Source of the DNA: Nocardioides potassii
Lineage (GTDB): Bacteria > Actinomycetota > Actinomycetes > Propionibacteriales > Nocardioidaceae
Assembly (NCBI RefSeq): GCF_021648885.1
Contig: NZ_JAKJHZ010000012.1
Span: 124,001 to 188,000 of the forward strand
Direction of reading: 5' to 3'
Length of the DNA stretch: 64,000 nt
Every line of letters begins with the position of its first letter. The stretch's first letter is position 1. Of the stretch, positions 41,429-49,912 are shown piece after piece. Made by a program: the position numbers and the translations under genes. The notes under the pieces were generated by a model that was not told the DNA's origin, did no database searches, and saw only the letters and a program-made list of their open reading frames with translations.

Positions 41429-42736
41429 GTGCACGACCTGAGTCCGCAGCCCGGCGACCTCGACCCGATCGAGACCGCGCCCGTCGAGGAGCTGCGGGCC
41501 CTGCAGCTCGAGCGGCTCCAGTGGTCGGTGCGCCACGCCTACGACCACGTCCCGCACTACCGCTCGGCCTTCGACGAGGCGGGTGTCGGACCCGACGACA
41601 TCCGCGAGCTTCCCGACCTCGCGCGGCTGCCGTTCACGACCAAGGCGACGCTGCGCGACAACTACCCGTTCGGGATGTTCGCGGTGCCCCGCGAGGACGT
41701 CGTACGGCTCCACGCGTCGAGCGGCACGACCGGCAAGCCGACGGTGGTCGGCTACACCCGCGACGACCTCGGCATGTGGGCCGACGTCGTCGCCCGCTCG
41801 ATCCGCGCGGCGGGCGGGCGACGCGGGATGATCCTGCACAACGCCTACGGCTACGGGCTGTTCACCGGCGGCCTGGGCGCGCACGCCGGCGCCGAGCGGA
41901 TGGGCTGCACCGTCGTACCGGTGTCCGGTGGGATGACGCAGCGCCAGGTGCAGCTGATCCTCGACTTCGAGCCCGACATCATCATGGTGACGCCCTCCTA
42001 CATGCTCTCGATCATCGACGAGCTCGAGGCGCAGGGCGTCGACCCGCGCTCGACCTCGCTCAAGGTCGGCATCTTCGGTGCCGAGCCCTGGACCAACGAC
42101 ATGCGTCGCGAGGTCGAGGAGCGGATGGACATGCACGCGGTCGACATCTACGGGCTCTCCGAGGTGATCGGTCCCGGCGTCGCCAGCGAGTGCGTGGAGA
42201 CCAAGGACGGCCTGCACGTGTGGGAGGACCACTTCTACCCGGAGGTCATCGACCCGGTGACGGGGGAGGTGCTGCCCGACGGCGAGGAGGGCGAGCTCGT
42301 CTTCACGACGCTGACCAAGCAGGCTATGCCGGTGATCCGCTACCGCACCCGCGACCTCACCCGGCTGTCACCGGGCACCGCGCGCACGATGCGGCGGATG
42401 GAGAAGATCACCGGTCGCACCGACGACATGATGATCCTGCGCGGGGTCAACGTCTTCCCGACCCAGATCGAGGAGGTCGTCCTGGGCCTGCCGGCGCTCT
42501 CGCCGCACTTCCAGTGCCACCTCGACCGGACCGGCAACCTCGACGAGCTGACGGTGAAGGTCGAGCGGCGCGAGCACACCACGGACGTCGAGGCGACCGC
42601 CGCGGGGGCCGAGCTGCGCCAGCGGGTGAAGGACCGGATCGGCGTGACCGTCGCGGTGGACGTCGTCGACGTCGCCTCCATCGAGCGCTCGGTGGGGAAG
42701 ATGAAGCGGATCGTCGACCACCGGAAGGCTCGCTGA
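41429..42736 (+). CDS. paaK: Phenylacetate-CoA ligase
   Basis: A 435-aa adenylate-forming ligase that activates phenylacetate to phenylacetyl-CoA, the first step of the pathway. The AMP-binding P-loop is LHASSGTTGKPTVVGYT near residue 100. Further motifs are YGLSEVIGPGVASECVE, RTGDL-equivalent YRTRDLTRL and ITGRTDDMMILRGVNVFPTQIEEV. GGAGGA lies 8 nt before GTG. It is on its own transcript, divergent from the regulator, and ends in a small hairpin. Confidence 0.95.
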   Translation: MHDLSPQPGDLDPIETAPVEELRALQLERLQWSVRHAYDHVPHYRSAFDEAGVGPDDIRELPDLARLPFTTKATLRDNYPFGMFAVPREDVVRLHASSGTTGKPTVVGYTRDDLGMWADVVARSIRAAGGRRGMILHNAYGYGLFTGGLGAHAGAERMGCTVVPVSGGMTQRQVQLILDFEPDIIMVTPSYMLSIIDELEAQGVDPRSTSLKVGIFGAEPWTNDMRREVEERMDMHAVDIYGLSEVIGPGVASECVETKDGLHVWEDHFYPEVIDPVTGEVLPDGEEGELVFTTLTKQAMPVIRYRTRDLTRLSPGTARTMRRMEKITGRTDDMMILRGVNVFPTQIEEVVLGLPALSPHFQCHLDRTGNLDELTVKVERREHTTDVEATAAGAELRQRVKDRIGVTVAVDVVDVASIERSVGKMKRIVDHRKAR

Positions 42737-42752
42737 GCGGTTATTTACCGCT
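42736..42752 (+). terminator. Small hairpin after paaK
   Basis: AGCGGT-TATTT-ACCGCT (6-bp stem, 5-nt loop) starts at the last base of the paaK stop. The stem is short and no T tract follows, so it is a weak terminator or an operator for the helicase promoter region at 42753-42930, which otherwise shows no gene. Confidence 0.4.
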
Positions 42753-42930
42753 GATCGCCTCACGGGGGCTACAGTGGCAGCAGCGTCCAGACGCCGTGCC
42801 CCGCTGATCACCCCGGATCCCACCGGCACCGCGCTCCTGCCGCCCGCTCCACACCTCACGCCGCTGCGCCCAGGGCGAGGCCGACCGGCTCGCCCGTCCC
42901 GCTAGGCGTATCCACGTCCGGGAGGACCCC

Positions 42931-45045
42931 TTGGCCCAGCGCCAGCGTCAACGCGGCTCCCGCCGCACCCCAGCGCACGCCCGCCACAAGGACAACGAGG
43001 GCATCGTCCCCGTCCTGGCACGCGCCGTCCGCGAGCTCGAGTCCGCCGTCCAGCGCGGCCCGCTCGCGCCCGGCCAGCGGGTCCGCTTCCAGGTGGTCGC
43101 CCTGCTGGTGCGTGAGCACCGCGGCGACGTACGACACTCGGCTGAGCTCACCGACGCCCAGAAGGCCGACGAGCTCAAGCGCCTCGACGGCATCGCGACG
43201 ATCCTCGCCAAGACGGCCACGCGCGACCCCTCTCTCTTCGGCCTGCTGTCCGAGGACTCCGTCATCACGCCCAGCGCCCGCGACCTGCGCCTGGAGATGC
43301 TCCGCAAGGCCGGCATCGAGGCCGCGCCCGAGGAGCCCAAGCCGGACGACGAGGCCGGTCCCGGCCTCGGTGAGCGGCGTGTCATCCCGCAGTCGGTCGC
43401 GCAGCACCAGCTCGCGAACCCGTTCCTCGTCCCCGACTTCGAGATCGGGCGGGAGCGCCGTCGCGTGCTCGGCCGGCTCTCGACCTGGGAGCTGCTCGGC
43501 CCGCTCTTCCGGTCCTTCGAGCTCGGTGGCGCGTCGTCCTGCATGGACCTGCCCGAGCCGACCTCGCTCGACGCCCCGGGCAAGCTCGAGCTGATGCCCC
43601 ACCAGGCCGCGATGATCGCGTCCGCCGCCGAGGGCCACCGCACCTACCTCCTCGCCGACGAGCCCGGCCTCGGCAAGACCGCGCAGGCCCTGCTCGCCGC
43701 GCAGGCCGCCAACGCCTTTCCCCTGCTCGTGGTCTGCCCCAACGTCGTCAAGACCAACTGGGCCCGCGAGACCGAGCGCTGGATCCCGCGCCGCCGCGCC
43801 ACCGTCATCCACGGCGACGGTGGCCAGGTCGACGCCTTCGCCGACGTCATCATCGTCAACTACGAGATCCTCGACCGGCACGTCGGCTGGCTCGGGAGCT
43901 TCGGCTTCAAGGGGATGGTCGTCGACGAGGCGCACTTCATCAAGAACAAGACCTCGCAGCGCTCGCGCCACGTGCTCGAGCTCTCCGAGCAGCTCCGCGC
44001 CCGTACCGCGCGCCCGCTGCTGATGGCCCTCACGGGGACCCCGCTCATCAACGACATCGAGGACTTCCGCGCGATCTGGCAGTTCCTGGGCTGGATCGAC
44101 GACAACGCCCCGATGGCGCGGCTGATGGAGAAGCTCGAGGAGACCGAGCTGACCCCTGCCGACCATGCGTTCTACCCGGCGGCCCGCAAGGCCGTGATCG
44201 ACATGGGCATCGTGCGTCGCCGCAAGGTCGACGTCGCCGCTGACATCCCCGCCCGTCGCATCGCCGACATCCCCGTCGAGCTCGACGACGAGGACGCCCG
44301 CTCGATCCGCGCGGCCGAGAAGGAGCTCGCCCGGCGGCTCGTCGAGCGCTACAAGGCAGCGCTCGAGACCCGCCGTACCGGCTCGGTCGTCGAGGGCATC
44401 GACCACGAGCTCGTACGCCGCGTGGCGACGTGGGAGCGCGAGGAGATGGACTCCGGCACGTCGGGAGAGAACGTCTTCTCGATGTTCCGCCGCATCGGTC
44501 GCGCCAAGGCCGGCCTGTCCGCCGACTACGCCGCCCAGCTGGCACGCAACGTCGGCAAGGTCGTGTTCTTCGCCCGCCACGTCGACGTCATGGACATCGC
44601 GGAGGAGACCTTCACCCGCCGCGGCCTCAAGCACACCTCGATCCGCGGCGACCAGACGCCGAAGGCCCGCGAGAAGGCGATCCACGCCTTCGTCAACGAC
44701 CCCGACGTCCAGGTCATCGTCTGCTCGCTGGCCGCGGCCGGCGTCGGCGTGAACCTCCAGGTCGCGTCCAACGTCGTCCTGTCCGAGCTCTCGTGGACCG
44801 ACGCGGAGCAGACGCAGGCGATCGACCGCGTGCACCGCATCGGCCAGAGCGACCCGGTGACGGCGTGGCGCATCATCGCCGCGCAGACGATCGACACCCG
44901 GATCGCCGAGCTCATCGACTCCAAGGCCGGCTTGGCCGCGCGCGCCCTCGACGGCTCCGACGAGGAGGTCTCGTCGTCGGCCAACATCCAGACCGAGGCC
45001 CTCGTCGCGCTGCTGACCGACGCGCTGGAGCGCGAGCTCGCCTGA
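42931..45045 (+). CDS. SNF2-type DEAD/DEAH helicase (SMARCAL1-like)
   Basis: A 704-aa ATPase. Residues 1-200 are an unassigned N-terminal region. Then SNF2 helicase motifs: ADEPGLGKTAQALLAAQAA (Walker A, residue 243 region), VVDEAHFIKNKTS (DEAH), LALTGTPL-type motif III, and in the C-terminal half VVFFARHVDVMD, QVIVCSLAAAGVGVNLQVASNVV and EQTQAIDRVHRIGQ (motif VI). It lacks a methylase or nuclease domain. GGGAGGA lies 4 nt before a TTG start. It may remodel protein-DNA complexes or forks; target unknown. Confidence 0.9.
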   Translation: MAQRQRQRGSRRTPAHARHKDNEGIVPVLARAVRELESAVQRGPLAPGQRVRFQVVALLVREHRGDVRHSAELTDAQKADELKRLDGIATILAKTATRDPSLFGLLSEDSVITPSARDLRLEMLRKAGIEAAPEEPKPDDEAGPGLGERRVIPQSVAQHQLANPFLVPDFEIGRERRRVLGRLSTWELLGPLFRSFELGGASSCMDLPEPTSLDAPGKLELMPHQAAMIASAAEGHRTYLLADEPGLGKTAQALLAAQAANAFPLLVVCPNVVKTNWARETERWIPRRRATVIHGDGGQVDAFADVIIVNYEILDRHVGWLGSFGFKGMVVDEAHFIKNKTSQRSRHVLELSEQLRARTARPLLMALTGTPLINDIEDFRAIWQFLGWIDDNAPMARLMEKLEETELTPADHAFYPAARKAVIDMGIVRRRKVDVAADIPARRIADIPVELDDEDARSIRAAEKELARRLVERYKAALETRRTGSVVEGIDHELVRRVATWEREEMDSGTSGENVFSMFRRIGRAKAGLSADYAAQLARNVGKVVFFARHVDVMDIAEETFTRRGLKHTSIRGDQTPKAREKAIHAFVNDPDVQVIVCSLAAAGVGVNLQVASNVVLSELSWTDAEQTQAIDRVHRIGQSDPVTAWRIIAAQTIDTRIAELIDSKAGLAARALDGSDEEVSSSANIQTEALVALLTDALERELA

Positions 45046-45091
45046 CGCGTCGGTCCTTGTCCGGCACTGTCTGGTCGGACAGGCTGTGGTC

Positions 45092-45559
45092 ATGACTGAG
45101 GACCGCGAGACCTACGGCGACCTGTCGATCGACGACGAGGACCAGCTCCAGCCCGAGGACACCCTCGACGACGGCGACCTGGAGGACGTGCTCGACCGCG
45201 GCTACTCGCCGCCGGACCGTGCCCCGAAGGGCTACGACGACTACCCGACCGAGGCGGAGCGCCTCCGGGGTGAGTCGCTCGACGAGAAGCTCGCCGAGGA
45301 GGAGCCCGACATCGACCCCTACGCCGAGGACGACGACGACTCCGACCACGAGGACGAGAACGCCCTCGACGACGAGCTCGGCCTCGACGAGGCCGACGAG
45401 CGCACCGGTCGCCTCGTGCAGCCCGACGAGGGCCTCGGCGAGGACACCGACAAGCAGGAGCTGGCCTACGACGTGGGCATCGACGGCGCAGGCGCGTCCG
45501 CCGAGGAGGCAGCGATGCACGTCACCCGCGAGCCCGACCCGGAGTCGTACGACGGCTGA
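45092..45559 (+). CDS. DUF5709 family acidic protein
   Basis: A 155-aa very acidic hydrophilic protein. YGDLSIDDEDQLQPEDTLDD near the start, VLDRGYSPPDRAPKGYDD and the ending AEEAAMHVTREPD are landmarks of DUF5709, a family found in actinobacteria and often stress-related. No enzymatic motif. ATG 45092 is preferred over GTG 45086. A short dyad TGTCCG/CGGACA (45058-45081) lies just upstream. Confidence 0.8.
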   Translation: MTEDRETYGDLSIDDEDQLQPEDTLDDGDLEDVLDRGYSPPDRAPKGYDDYPTEAERLRGESLDEKLAEEEPDIDPYAEDDDDSDHEDENALDDELGLDEADERTGRLVQPDEGLGEDTDKQELAYDVGIDGAGASAEEAAMHVTREPDPESYDG

Positions 45560-45713
45560 GCGCCACCAGCGCGGCTGAGGCGGACGCGCGCGAGCGTTCG
45601 CACCTCTTCATAGCGACTTCACGCGAGAGTGCCGCCTCATCTCGTCCCCACCCGCTCGGACGCGCACCATGGTGGCAGGCCCTGACCGCAGAACCCCCGT
45701 CTCGGTGGGCCGT

Positions 45714-45754
45714 GACTCGCCCCCCGGTGCCGTAGCCGACCGTCGGGGCGAGTC
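45714..45754 (-). terminator. Terminator of the arsR-VOC operon
   Basis: GACTCGCCCC and GGGGCGAGTC form a perfect 10-bp stem with a 21-nt loop, 10 bp downstream of the VOC gene stop on the minus strand. The rest of 45560-45764 holds no gene that I can support. Confidence 0.65.
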
Positions 45755-45764
45755 CCATTCGACG

Positions 45765-46154
45765 TCAGCTCGTGTACTGGGCGAGCTGGAGCAGGTTTCC
45801 GCAGGTGTCGTCGAGGACGGCGACGATGACAGGGCCGACGTCGACCGGGGGCTGCGTGAAGGTGACGCCGAGGCCGGCGAGGCGCTGGTGCTCGGCCTCG
45901 ATGTCGTCGACGCCGAGCACGCACCAGGGGATGCCGTCGCCCGCGAGCGCATCGGTGAACGGTGCCACCGCGGGGTGGCCCTTGGGCTCGAGCGAGACCT
46001 CGGTCGCCTCCGGGCTGCTGCCGAGCCGGACGGTGAGCCAGCGGTGCTCGCCGAGCGGGACGTCGGCGGTGACCTCGAAGCCGAGGGTCCCGGTGTAGAA
46101 GTCGACGGCGCGCTGCTGGTCGTCGACGAAGATGCTGATGGTCTGGAGCTTCAC
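45765..46154 (-). CDS. VOC-family (glyoxalase-like) protein
   Basis: A 129-aa vicinal-oxygen-chelate fold protein: QTISIFVDDQQRAVDFYTGTLGFEVTADVPLGEHRWLTVRLG in the first module and VDDIEAEHQRLAGLGVTFTQPPVDVGPVIVAVLDDTCGNLLQLAQ in the second. Possible metal ligands are the Glu/His of these strands. Substrate unknown; relatives detoxify or transform small electrophiles. The GTG start overlaps the stop of the ArsR regulator by 4 bp. Confidence 0.88.
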   Translation of the reverse strand: MKLQTISIFVDDQQRAVDFYTGTLGFEVTADVPLGEHRWLTVRLGSSPEATEVSLEPKGHPAVAPFTDALAGDGIPWCVLGVDDIEAEHQRLAGLGVTFTQPPVDVGPVIVAVLDDTCGNLLQLAQYTS

Positions 46155-46432
46155 GAGGATGCCTTCCGGGTCGGCCACCGCTCCGCGATCTGCGCGAGCG
46201 GGGCGGTGTCGATGGTGTGGAGCTTGTAGCGCCCTCGTCTCTCGACGACGACGAGGCCGGCCGCCTCCAGGACGTCGAGGTGCTGCGAGACGGCCTGACG
46301 GGTCGGCGTGAGGTCGTGCTTCATCGCGAGCCGCGAGCACAGCTCGAACAAGGTCTGCTCGTCACGTTCGAGGAGCTCGTCGAGCAGGGCCCTGCGGGTC
46401 CCGTCGGCGAGCGCCTTGAAGATGTCGCCCAC
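46151..46432 (-). CDS. ArsR-family regulator
   Basis: A 93-aa winged-helix repressor: VGDIFKALADGTRRALLDELLERDEQTLFELCSRL, the recognition helix LTPTRQAVSQHLDVLEAAGLV and the wing VVVERRGRYKLHTIDTAPL. One cysteine only, no metal-binding CVC motif. It sits in a two-gene operon with the VOC protein, a common pairing. The start GTG lies 7 nt after the -10 of its own promoter, so the mRNA is probably leaderless. Confidence 0.9.
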   Translation of the reverse strand: MGDIFKALADGTRRALLDELLERDEQTLFELCSRLAMKHDLTPTRQAVSQHLDVLEAAGLVVVERRGRYKLHTIDTAPLAQIAERWPTRKASS

Positions 46433-46438
46433 GCCGCG

Positions 46439-46468
46439 ACAATAGGCAAGTGACTGCTTGCCTGTCAA
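46439..46468 (-). promoter_or_regulatory. Promoter of the arsR-VOC operon with operator in the spacer
   Basis: On the minus strand TTGACA (46463-46468), an 18-nt spacer and TATTGT (46439-46444) form a strong promoter. The inverted repeat AGGCAAG-N6-CTTGCCT (46444-46463, perfect 7-bp arms) fills the spacer, so a bound repressor would block polymerase. Initiation about 7 nt downstream falls at GTG 46432. Confidence 0.8.
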
Positions 46469-46475
46469 TGACGGT

Positions 46476-46536
46476 ACACGTGTCCGCGACGTGGCCCCCG
46501 ATCGGGCCGATCCGGGGCCAGGAGTCGGACACGTGT
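46476..46536. repeat. Dispersed palindromic element, copy B
   Basis: A 61-bp imperfect palindrome starting ACACGTGTCCGCGACGTGGC and ending GGACACGTGT, with CCCCGATCGGGCC inside. It starts 8 bp upstream of the arsR promoter -35. See copies A and C. Confidence 0.8.
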
Positions 46537-46660
46537 TGCGGCGAGCGCCACCCTGACTGCCACGCACGCCGTGGCGCCTGGTGGACGGTCGGCGACGACT
46601 CAGTCCGCGACATCGGGCTGCTGCCGGCGCGTCCCGACCGCGTTGTCGGGCTCGCACGCC

Positions 46661-46990
46661 GTGTTTGTCGACAGCGTGGGGCTCCTGGCGTCCGTGTCCT
46701 TGGGAGCCGGGGTGCTCCGTGCCGTCCGTACGGCACGCCGGTCCGGCGCGAGCTGGTCCGAACCCGTCCAACGCCCTCGACGTCCTGGCCGGCCGGCACC
46801 GAGGACGCCGCCGGAGATGCTCGCGGCGGGTGTGGGTGCCCTCGGTGTCCTCCTCACGGTCAGGGGCGGTCTCGACGTCGATCACTCGATCGCGGCCATG
46901 GTCGCAGTCGTCGCGCTGGCCGTGACCGTCCCGCCCCTCTGGCGCCGGTGGCGACGCGCCACGACCAAGGGGCGGCACGCGGCGTACTGA
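46661..46990 (+). CDS. Possible small membrane protein
   Basis: A 109-aa frame with a hydrophobic start (DSVGLLASVSLGAGVLRAV), an Arg/Pro-rich loop and two C-terminal helices (MLAAGVGALGVLLTVRGGL; SIAAMVAVVALAVTVPPLW) followed by basic residues. The start is uncertain: GTG 46661 has no Shine-Dalgarno, and ATG 46817 would leave a 57-aa two-helix protein. A strong terminator 10 bp after the stop supports a real gene. No family recognised. Confidence 0.45.
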   Translation: MFVDSVGLLASVSLGAGVLRAVRTARRSGASWSEPVQRPRRPGRPAPRTPPEMLAAGVGALGVLLTVRGGLDVDHSIAAMVAVVALAVTVPPLWRRWRRATTKGRHAAY

Positions 46991-47000
46991 GCGCGACAGG

Positions 47001-47029
47001 AGCCCGGCGGTCACGAGGACCGCCGGGCT
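47001..47029 (+). terminator. Terminator hairpin
   Basis: AGCCCGGCGGTC and its exact complement form a 12-bp stem with a 5-nt loop, 10 bp downstream of the stop at 46990. TT follows the stem; no longer T tract. Confidence 0.8.
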
Positions 47030-47409
47030 TCGGAGCACCTGGGCGGGGTGGGTGGGGTCGTGGGGAGTGCCCAGGTGGGTGCGGCCCTACGGCAGCGGGG
47101 TGGGGTTCGTCGGATCGGGCGGCACCGGGACGGAGCCGCGGATCTGGTTCTGCGCCTGGCACTGGCTCGTGCAGCTCATGGCCCCCTGGGACAGCTCGAT
47201 GGCGTCCTCGCCGAGGACGCCGCCGAGCGGCCGCCCGACGTCACGGACCAGCGGGTCGTACGACCGTCCTGGAACAGCTTGGTGGCGACCTGAGGGGGTG
47301 CATGTGGTTGCTCCGGAGATGTCGGCACCCGAGTGGTGCGTGACCAGTACAGGCGTCACGAGGTGCAGGTCGACAGATGTCCGTTGGTGCCAGGACCCCG
47401 GTCGGGACC
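47030..47409. other. Gap without a supported gene
   Basis: Between the terminator and the SDR gene no intact gene is evident. On the minus strand a frame ending at 47087 reads SYDPLVRDVGRPLGGVLG, then AMSCTSQCQAQNQIRGSVPV and PPDPTNPTPLP before the stop. It looks like the C-terminal end of a once longer exported protein, but has no start of its own. A short dyad CGTGAC/GTCACG lies near 47340-47360. Confidence 0.4.
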
Positions 47410-48153
47410 TCAGCCCATGCGGCGCAGCACCCCGACCGGGACGTGCTTGATGACGAACCCGAGCGGCGCCCACGGCCAGGCGGGGACCCGGGCCGACGCC
47501 TTCTCCTTCACGATCGTCTCGACCATCGACCGGACGCCCTTCTCGGTGGAGGTCATCAGGGGCGTCCTCGCCGACGTGCCGGACATCTCGGAGACGATGT
47601 AGCCGGGGTAGAGCACGGTCACCTTGATCGGGGTGCCGTGCACGTCGGCGCGGAAGCCCTCGGCGAGGTGGGCCACCGCGGCCTTGGTCGCGGCGTACGT
47701 CGTGATGTTCCTCGGCATCCCGCGCAGCGCGGAGAAGCTCGAGACCATCACGAGGTGGCCGGCGTCCTGCCTGCGGAAGATCGTGGCGGCCGCCTCGGTC
47801 TGGGCGAGGGCGCCGATGAAGTTGGTCTCCGCGGTCTGCTTGTTCGCGTCGAAGCGGCCGGTGCCGAGCGGCTGGCCCTTGCCGAGGCCGGCGTTCACGA
47901 TCACCTTGTCGAGACCGCCGAGCTCCTCGGCGAACTCCTCGAAGACACCGAAGACGGCGTCGTGGTCGGTGACGTCGAGCGCCTTGACCGAGACGCGGAG
48001 GTCCGGGTGCGCGGCGAGGATCTCGTCGCGCAGCGCGTCGAGGCGGTCCGTACGACGTGCGCACAGCGCGAGGTCGTGCCCGAGGTCGGCGAGCTGGCGG
48101 GCCATCTCGGCCCCGAGGCCGCTGCTCGCGCCGGTGATGAGGGTCGTGGGCAT
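47410..48153 (-). CDS. Short-chain dehydrogenase/reductase
   Basis: A 247-aa classical SDR: TLITGASSGLGAEMARQLADLGHDLALCARR (TGxxxGxG, NADPH-favouring Arg), VIVNAGLGKG, the catalytic Ser-Tyr-Lys in VMVSSFSALRG and TYAATKAAVAHL. The C-terminus includes YPGYIVSEM. It lies 11 bp after the histidine phosphatase gene and is the last member of a leftward set that begins with the acyl-CoA dehydrogenase. Substrate unknown; such SDRs often reduce lipid-derived ketones. Confidence 0.9.
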   Translation of the reverse strand: MPTTLITGASSGLGAEMARQLADLGHDLALCARRTDRLDALRDEILAAHPDLRVSVKALDVTDHDAVFGVFEEFAEELGGLDKVIVNAGLGKGQPLGTGRFDANKQTAETNFIGALAQTEAAATIFRRQDAGHLVMVSSFSALRGMPRNITTYAATKAAVAHLAEGFRADVHGTPIKVTVLYPGYIVSEMSGTSARTPLMTSTEKGVRSMVETIVKEKASARVPAWPWAPLGFVIKHVPVGVLRRMG

Positions 48154-48164
48154 CGCGGGAGGTC

Positions 48165-48833
48165 CTAGCGGTAGGTGAGCAGGTCGGGGGAGAGGTGGTC
48201 GTGGGCGTTGAAGGCGACGAGCGTCGTGCCGCGGCGGCCGCGGACGATCGTCGAGGTGCCGGTGTTGATCGAGACCGGGTTGAGGCGCAGCCACAGGTCC
48301 GTGCGCGCGGGGTCGGCGTCGGCGAGGAGCGCCGCGACCACCCAGGCGATGGCGCCGCCGCTGGTCAGGACGACGGCGGTGCCCCGCGGCGGCAGGCCGT
48401 CGACCAACCGCGAGAGGGCCGCGTCGACCCTGCGGGTGAACGCCGGGAACGACTCGTCGTACGCCACGTCGTGGCCGGCGCTCGTCCAGCGCCGTGTCGC
48501 CTCCTCGAACCACCGCTGAAAGGCGGCTGCCTCCGACTCGCCCTCCGCGGCCTCGGGGGAGTCGTGGACACCGAGCACCTGGAGGTGGTCGAACTCGTTC
48601 CACCCGGCGTCGGCCTCGGTGCCGTGGGACCAGCCCGCTCCCTCGAGCAGCGCGGCGGCGGTCTGCGCGTGCCGGCGCATCTCGCCGGTCACGACGAGGT
48701 CGGGGACGACCCCGCGGGACGCGAGCGCCGCCCCGAGCACCCGTGACTGCTCGTGGCCGACGGGGGAGAGGTCGTCGTAGTCGGCGGCACCGAAAGAGGC
48801 CTGCCCGTGCCGGACCAGGAGGATCGAGCTCAC
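48165..48833 (-). CDS. Histidine phosphatase family protein
   Basis: A 222-aa phosphoglycerate-mutase-like phosphatase. The catalytic motif is LLVRHGQASF (RHG, residues 8-10), with VVTGEMRRHAQTAAALL and the later VVLTSGGAIAWVVAALL in place of the usual second His motif; there the His of the common TH/SHGG is Thr-Ser-Gly-Gly, so activity may be altered. The GTG start overlaps the upstream kinase-like gene by 4 bp. Confidence 0.87.
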   Translation of the reverse strand: MSSILLVRHGQASFGAADYDDLSPVGHEQSRVLGAALASRGVVPDLVVTGEMRRHAQTAAALLEGAGWSHGTEADAGWNEFDHLQVLGVHDSPEAAEGESEAAAFQRWFEEATRRWTSAGHDVAYDESFPAFTRRVDAALSRLVDGLPPRGTAVVLTSGGAIAWVVAALLADADPARTDLWLRLNPVSINTGTSTIVRGRRGTTLVAFNAHDHLSPDLLTYR

Positions 48834-49912
48834 CCCGGGTCACCAGCGATCAGCCCGTCGAGGCGCCGGCCGATGATCTGCACGGCGGGCCCGAAGAGGG
48901 CGTACATCTCGTTGGTCGTCTGGCCGTGGAAGTACCGGTAGTAGATCTGCTGCGCGATCACGGCCATCCGGAACAGCCCGAACACCTCGTAGAACCGCCA
49001 CTGCGCTGGCGTGACGGAGCGACCGGTGCGCTCGGCGTACGCCGCCACGAGCTCGTCGCGGGTCAGCATCCCCGGCAGGTGCGTCGGCACCCGCCGCATC
49101 ATCTGGAACTCCGGGTCGTCGTCGGCCTGCACCCAGTAGGCCATCGACCCGGCGAGGTCCATCAGCGGGTCGCCGAGGGTCGCCATCTCCCAGTCGAGCA
49201 CGCCGACCACGCGGGTGACGTCGTCACCGGCGAGGACGAGGTTGTCGAGCTTGAAGTCGTTGTGGATCACGCACGTCGCGACGTCGTCGGGCTGGCGGGC
49301 GTCGAGCCAGGCCATCACCGCCTCGAGGTCGGGCACGTCCTCCGTGCGGGCGTTGCGGTAGCGCGTCGACCACCCCTCGACCTGGCGCCGGACGTAGCCC
49401 AGGCCCTTCCCGAGGTGGGACAGCCCAGCGGCGGCGGGGTCGATGCCGTGCAGCTCGGCGAGCACGTCGACGGCGTCAAGGCACAGCGCGCGTGCCTGCT
49501 CCGGCGAGAGGGGCACGTCGGCGGGCCACTCGCTGCGCGGGATGACGCCGGCGATCCGGTCCATGGCGTAGAAGTCGCCGCCGATGACGGTGGGATCGTC
49601 GCAGAAAGCGACCATCGGGGCGACGTAGTCGAAGACGGGGGCGAGCGCCGACTGGATGACGTACTCCCGGCGCATGTCGTGCGCCCCCTTGGCCTTCGTG
49701 CCGGACGGAGCGCGCCTGACGATCAGGTCGCGGCCGGACGGGTAGCGCAGCAGGTAGGTCAGGTTGGACGCGCCGCCGGTGAACTGCCGCACCTCGGGCT
49801 CGCCGTCCAGCCCGTCCGGGCTGTCGGCGTTGTCCCGCAGCCACGAGGCGACCCTCGCCACGTCGAAGGCGTCCTCGTCCCGCACCGCCCGGGCGCCCGC
49901 CACCTCGCTCAC
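48830..49912 (-). CDS. APH-like phosphotransferase family protein (ACAD10 type)
   Basis: A 360-aa protein of the aminoglycoside-phosphotransferase fold. GGASNLTYLLRYPSGRDLIVRRAPSGTKAKGAHDMRREYVIQ is the ATP-binding N-lobe, CVIHNDFKLDNLVLAGD holds the catalytic HxDxxxxN, and GVLDWEMATLGDPLMDLAG the metal site. This subgroup sits with acyl-CoA dehydrogenases, as here, and by analogy with ACAD10/11 may phosphorylate a hydroxyacyl-CoA. GTG 49912 overlaps the SDR stop. Confidence 0.88.
   Translation of the reverse strand: MSEVAGARAVRDEDAFDVARVASWLRDNADSPDGLDGEPEVRQFTGGASNLTYLLRYPSGRDLIVRRAPSGTKAKGAHDMRREYVIQSALAPVFDYVAPMVAFCDDPTVIGGDFYAMDRIAGVIPRSEWPADVPLSPEQARALCLDAVDVLAELHGIDPAAAGLSHLGKGLGYVRRQVEGWSTRYRNARTEDVPDLEAVMAWLDARQPDDVATCVIHNDFKLDNLVLAGDDVTRVVGVLDWEMATLGDPLMDLAGSMAYWVQADDDPEFQMMRRVPTHLPGMLTRDELVAAYAERTGRSVTPAQWRFYEVFGLFRMAVIAQQIYYRYFHGQTTNEMYALFGPAVQIIGRRLDGLIAGDPG

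Noticed and set aside
45058..45081. Dyad TGTCCG/CGGACA before the DUF5709 gene as an operator
   Set aside because: Six-bp arms with a 12-nt gap are common by chance at this GC content; kept only as a note.
42856..45093. A 745-residue open frame on the minus strand
   Set aside because: It is antisense to the SNF2-type helicase, is rich in Arg, Asp, Val and Gly, lacks any motif, and arises from high GC third positions.
47087..47300. Minus-strand frame with cysteine-rich ending as a gene
   Set aside because: No start and no upstream domain; described only as part of a gap.
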